Origin: Tissierellia bacterium
GTDB lineage: Bacteria > Bacillota > Clostridia > Tissierellales > Tepidimicrobiaceae
Assembly: GCA_012518745.1 (NCBI GenBank)
Contig: JAAYRM010000076.1
Coordinates: 1 to 42,438 of the forward strand
Length of the DNA stretch: 42,438 bases
Reading direction: 5' to 3'
A model generated the notes under the pieces. The model was not told where the DNA came from, searched no databases, and saw nothing but the letters and a program-made list of their open reading frames with translations. A program made the position numbers and the translations under genes. Shown piece after piece: positions 39,050 to 42,438 of the stretch; position 1 is the stretch's first letter, and each line of letters begins with the position of its first letter.

Positions 39050-41461
39050 TTGGTGAAATATAGTCCAAGGGAGATAGAGAGGAAATGGCAGGATATATGG
39101 GAAGAGAGAGGAGTATTTAAGACTGGCGAGGATAGATCGAAGCCTAAGTTTTTCGCATTGGTGGAATTCCCCTATCCATCGGGGGAAGGGCTTCATGTTG
39201 GACATCCAAGGCCATATACGGCCCTAGATATACTTGCGAGGAAGAGAAGGATGGAGGGATATAATGTCCTATTCCCCATGGGATGGGATGCCTTTGGCCT
39301 ACCCACGGAGAATTTTGCTATCCAGCATAAAATTCACCCCAGGGATGTAACAAGGAGGAATGTAGCTAGATTTAAAGAGCAATTGAAATCCATAGGTTTT
39401 TCCTTCGATTGGTCTAGGGAGGTCAATACTACCGATCCAAGCTATTATAAATGGACCCAATGGATATTTATAAAGCTATTCGAACAAGGGTTAGCCTATA
39501 AGCATGAGATGCCCATAAATTGGTGTACATCCTGTAAGATAGGCCTTGCTAATGAAGAGGTAGTAGCTGGAGCCTGCGAGCGCTGTGGTGGAGAGGTGGT
39601 AAGAAGGGTCAAAAATCAATGGATGTTAAGGATTACCGAATATGCCGATAGGTTGATCGATGATCTAGATACCGTGGATTATATAGACAGGGTTAAGACT
39701 CAACAGACCAACTGGATTGGGCGTTCCTATGGAATGGATGTAAAATTCCAATTGAGTGGCAGGGATGATCATCTAGAGGTATTTACCACCAGGCCGGATA
39801 CCCTATATGGAGCAACTTATATGGTTATAGCTGCCGAGCATCCATTATTGGATAAGTATAGGGATGATATAGGGAATATGGATGAGATAATTAGATATCA
39901 AGAATATGCTAGCAAGAAATCGGATTTTGAACGTACTGAATTATCCAAGGAAAAAACCGGTGTGGAGATAGAAGGATTGAAAGCTATAAATCCAGTGACC
40001 CAAAAGGAGATACCCATATGGATATCGGATTATGTGCTTATGAGCTATGGCACAGGTGCTATCATGGCGGTTCCAGCCCATGATACCAGGGACTGGGAAT
40101 TTGCTAAGGAATTCAACCTGCCCATAGTGGAGGTAGTTGAAGGTGGTAATATAGATGAGGGGGCATATACCGATACGGAATCCGGGATATTGATTAATTC
40201 TGAGTTGATAAATGGTTTGAATGTGGAGGATGCGATAGATAAAATAAGCGGATGGCTAGAGCAAAGGGATCTGGGCATTAGGAAGACCAACTACAAGTTG
40301 AGGGATTGGGTATTCTCTCGCCAAAGATACTGGGGTGAGCCCATACCATTGGTATATTGCGATAGATGTGGATGGGTTCCTATACCAGAGGATGAATTAC
40401 CTCTAGAGCTACCCGATGTTGAAAATTATGAGCCGACCGATACAGGAGAATCCCCTCTGGCCAATATAAGGGATTGGGTGAAGACCACCTGCCCTAAATG
40501 TGGGGGAGAAGCGGAGAGGGAAACGGATACGATGCCCCAATGGGCTGGTTCATCCTGGTATTTTCTAAGGTATATAGATCCTAAGAACACGGAGCATCTG
40601 GCGGATGATGAGAAGTTAAACTACTGGTTGCCGGTAGATTGGTATAATGGCGGAATGGAACATACTACATTGCATCTATTGTATTCTAGATTTTGGCACA
40701 AGTTCCTATATGATATAGGGGTGGTACCTTGCAATGAACCCTATGCCAAGAGGACATCCCATGGTATGATATTGGGTGAAAATAGCGAGAAGATGTCCAA
40801 ATCCAGGGGGAACGTGGTGAACCCCGATGATATAGTGGATGAATATGGGGCGGATACCTTGAGAGCCTATGAGATGTTCATAGGGGATTTTGAGCAGTCG
40901 GTACCATGGTTGGAAGATGGTGTTAGAGGGTGTAGAAGGTACCTAGAAAGGGTTTGGAGGCTGCAGGATATAGTTATAGGTGGGGATGAGTATTCCGATG
41001 AGATGGAGACCAGCATCCATAAGACCATCAAAAAGGTGACTGAGGATTACGAAACATTAAAGTTCAATACCGCTATAGCTGCCTTGATGAGCTTATTAAA
41101 TGAATTCAATGATCATGGTAGTATGACCAAGGCCGATCTAAGGACCTACTTAATACTATTAAATCCGGTAGCACCCCATATAACCGAAGAACTATGGGAT
41201 ATCATGGGCTTTGGTGGTATGCTAAATGAACAGACATGGCCTGAACACGATGAGGCTAAGATTCAAGAGGATATCATCGAGATGCCGGTACAGGTTAATG
41301 GAAGGGTTAGGGGTACGATCAGCATTGGAGTAGATGCTGATCAGGTGGCGGCTAGGAAGATGGCCGAAGAAAATGAAGCTATTCAGAGACATTTGGAGGG
41401 AAAACAGGTTATAAAGGAGATATTTATACCTGGAAGAATATATAATATAGTTGTAAAATAG
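39050..41461 (+). CDS. leuS: Leucyl-tRNA synthetase
   Basis: [60 protein letters not shown] start behind GAGGAGGT; ORF start at 38903 lies in the T-box. Confidence 0.97.
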   Translation: MVKYSPREIERKWQDIWEERGVFKTGEDRSKPKFFALVEFPYPSGEGLHVGHPRPYTALDILARKRRMEGYNVLFPMGWDAFGLPTENFAIQHKIHPRDVTRRNVARFKEQLKSIGFSFDWSREVNTTDPSYYKWTQWIFIKLFEQGLAYKHEMPINWCTSCKIGLANEEVVAGACERCGGEVVRRVKNQWMLRITEYADRLIDDLDTVDYIDRVKTQQTNWIGRSYGMDVKFQLSGRDDHLEVFTTRPDTLYGATYMVIAAEHPLLDKYRDDIGNMDEIIRYQEYASKKSDFERTELSKEKTGVEIEGLKAINPVTQKEIPIWISDYVLMSYGTGAIMAVPAHDTRDWEFAKEFNLPIVEVVEGGNIDEGAYTDTESGILINSELINGLNVEDAIDKISGWLEQRDLGIRKTNYKLRDWVFSRQRYWGEPIPLVYCDRCGWVPIPEDELPLELPDVENYEPTDTGESPLANIRDWVKTTCPKCGGEAERETDTMPQWAGSSWYFLRYIDPKNTEHLADDEKLNYWLPVDWYNGGMEHTTLHLLYSRFWHKFLYDIGVVPCNEPYAKRTSHGMILGENSEKMSKSRGNVVNPDDIVDEYGADTLRAYEMFIGDFEQSVPWLEDGVRGCRRYLERVWRLQDIVIGGDEYSDEMETSIHKTIKKVTEDYETLKFNTAIAALMSLLNEFNDHGSMTKADLRTYLILLNPVAPHITEELWDIMGFGGMLNEQTWPEHDEAKIQEDIIEMPVQVNGRVRGTISIGVDADQVAARKMAEENEAIQRHLEGKQVIKEIFIPGRIYNIVVK

Positions 41462-41483
41462 AATAGAATATGTAACAATAGTT

Positions 41484-41506
41484 TTGCTATGCTATCGGCA
41501 TAGCAA
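41484..41506 (+). terminator. Perfect 9-bp hairpin after leuS, possible weak terminator
   Basis: TTGCTATGC tatcg GCATAGCAA followed by gattatttt. Confidence 0.45.
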
Positions 41507-41530
41507 GATTATTTTGACCGGGGGGATCAT

Positions 41531-42358
41531 ATGTCGAAAATAAAAATAGTTACGGATAGCACGGGCTATATTAAAAAGGAATTTGCAGATAGGGAAGATA
41601 TATCTATAGTAGAATTAAATTATTCTTTTGATGATGAGATTTGCAAGGAAGGATTTCCGGGAGAATTTCAGGGTTTCTTCGATAGGCTAAGCGATACCGA
41701 ACTGTTTCCCACCACATCGCAACCATCGAGTGGGGAATTCCTATCGGAATTTGAAAGGGCCTTCAGGGAGGGATATGAGCATATAATAGTCATTCTTCTG
41801 TCCTCTAAATTGAGTGGTACCTATAATAGCGCCCTATTGGCTAAGAATATGTTAGAGGATGAGCGAATTACCGTTATCGATTCCATGCAGGCTGCCTCCA
41901 ACCTTAGATTTTTAGTAGAGGATGCCCTTGATATGGCCAAGCAGAATAGGACTGTAGATGAAATAGTATCCCATATAGAGAATAGGAAACGAGATATGTC
42001 CATATACGTCACCGTGGATACCTTGGAGTATTTAAGGAGGGGGGGTAGGCTTACTGGCCTGCAATCCGCCTTAGGAGAGGTGCTCAATATAAGACCTATA
42101 ATTCAGATGGAAGATGGGGAATTGGAGTTGCTTGAAAAGGTACGGGGCAAAAATAAGGCTATAAAGAGCATCATAGCAAAGGTACCAAAGAGTGTTCAGA
42201 AAATAGGGATATGTCATATATTCAATGAAGATGAATCCATAAAGTTAAGAAAGGATTTAAAATCAAGGTTTGATGGAGTTGAAATATCCATCGATGAATT
42301 GGGACCTGTAATAGGATGCCATCTGGGACCTAAAGCTATAGGTATATGCTTTTATTAG
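41531..42358 (+). CDS. DegV family fatty-acid-binding protein
   Basis: KIKIVTDSTGYI, PTTSQPSSGEF, SSKLSGTYNSA, RRGGRLTGLQSALGEVLNIRPI. Confidence 0.93.
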   Translation: MSKIKIVTDSTGYIKKEFADREDISIVELNYSFDDEICKEGFPGEFQGFFDRLSDTELFPTTSQPSSGEFLSEFERAFREGYEHIIVILLSSKLSGTYNSALLAKNMLEDERITVIDSMQAASNLRFLVEDALDMAKQNRTVDEIVSHIENRKRDMSIYVTVDTLEYLRRGGRLTGLQSALGEVLNIRPIIQMEDGELELLEKVRGKNKAIKSIIAKVPKSVQKIGICHIFNEDESIKLRKDLKSRFDGVEISIDELGPVIGCHLGPKAIGICFY

Positions 42359-42438
42359 GTAGTTGCACATGGCAATGTATATTTTCAATAAAGCTATGAT
42401 ATAATTATAACAAAAGGTAGGCAGCATAATATTTTGGG

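Noticed and set aside
1-42438. CRISPR array, transposase, prophage, rRNA or tRNA genes
   Set aside because: Looked for regular repeats, transposase/integrase motifs and tRNA/rRNA signatures by eye; none seen.

Overview
The window is a chromosomal segment of a low-to-mid GC, endospore-forming, Clostridia-like Firmicute, and nearly all of it is coding on the + strand. From left to right it contains: the aroC 3' end, aroB and aroA; pduL and deoC; ychF (- strand); a YhcN/YlaJ-like lipoprotein; two M16 peptidases (YfmF/YfmH-like); lgt; a dcw division/cell-wall cluster (mraZ, rsmH, ftsL, spoVD-like PBP, murE, mraY, murD, spoVE/ftsW, murG, murA, divIB, two DUF881 genes, sbp, ftsZ); the sporulation module spoIIGA-sigE-sigG; ylmC/ymxH, nrdR and pgeF; a D-ornithine fermentation module (oraS, oraE, GlmL-like protein, ornithine racemase, NhaC-type antiporter); rarA; T-box-controlled asnS and leuS; and a DegV protein. 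The most notable observation is an in-frame TGA at 31442-31444 inside oraE. The same frame continues for 52 more codons, encodes the expected C-terminal part of the B12 domain including the GG motif, and ends in an ATGA overlap with the next gene. This suggests recoding (possibly selenocysteine), a recent nonsense mutation, or a sequence error. Other signals include an inverted repeat that could sequester the murA Shine-Dalgarno, a three-repeat MraZ-type operator, sigma/Spo0A-like promoters in the sporulation module, a strong hairpin before ylmC, and the absence of murF from the dcw cluster. I saw no CRISPR array, transposon, rRNA or tRNA gene.
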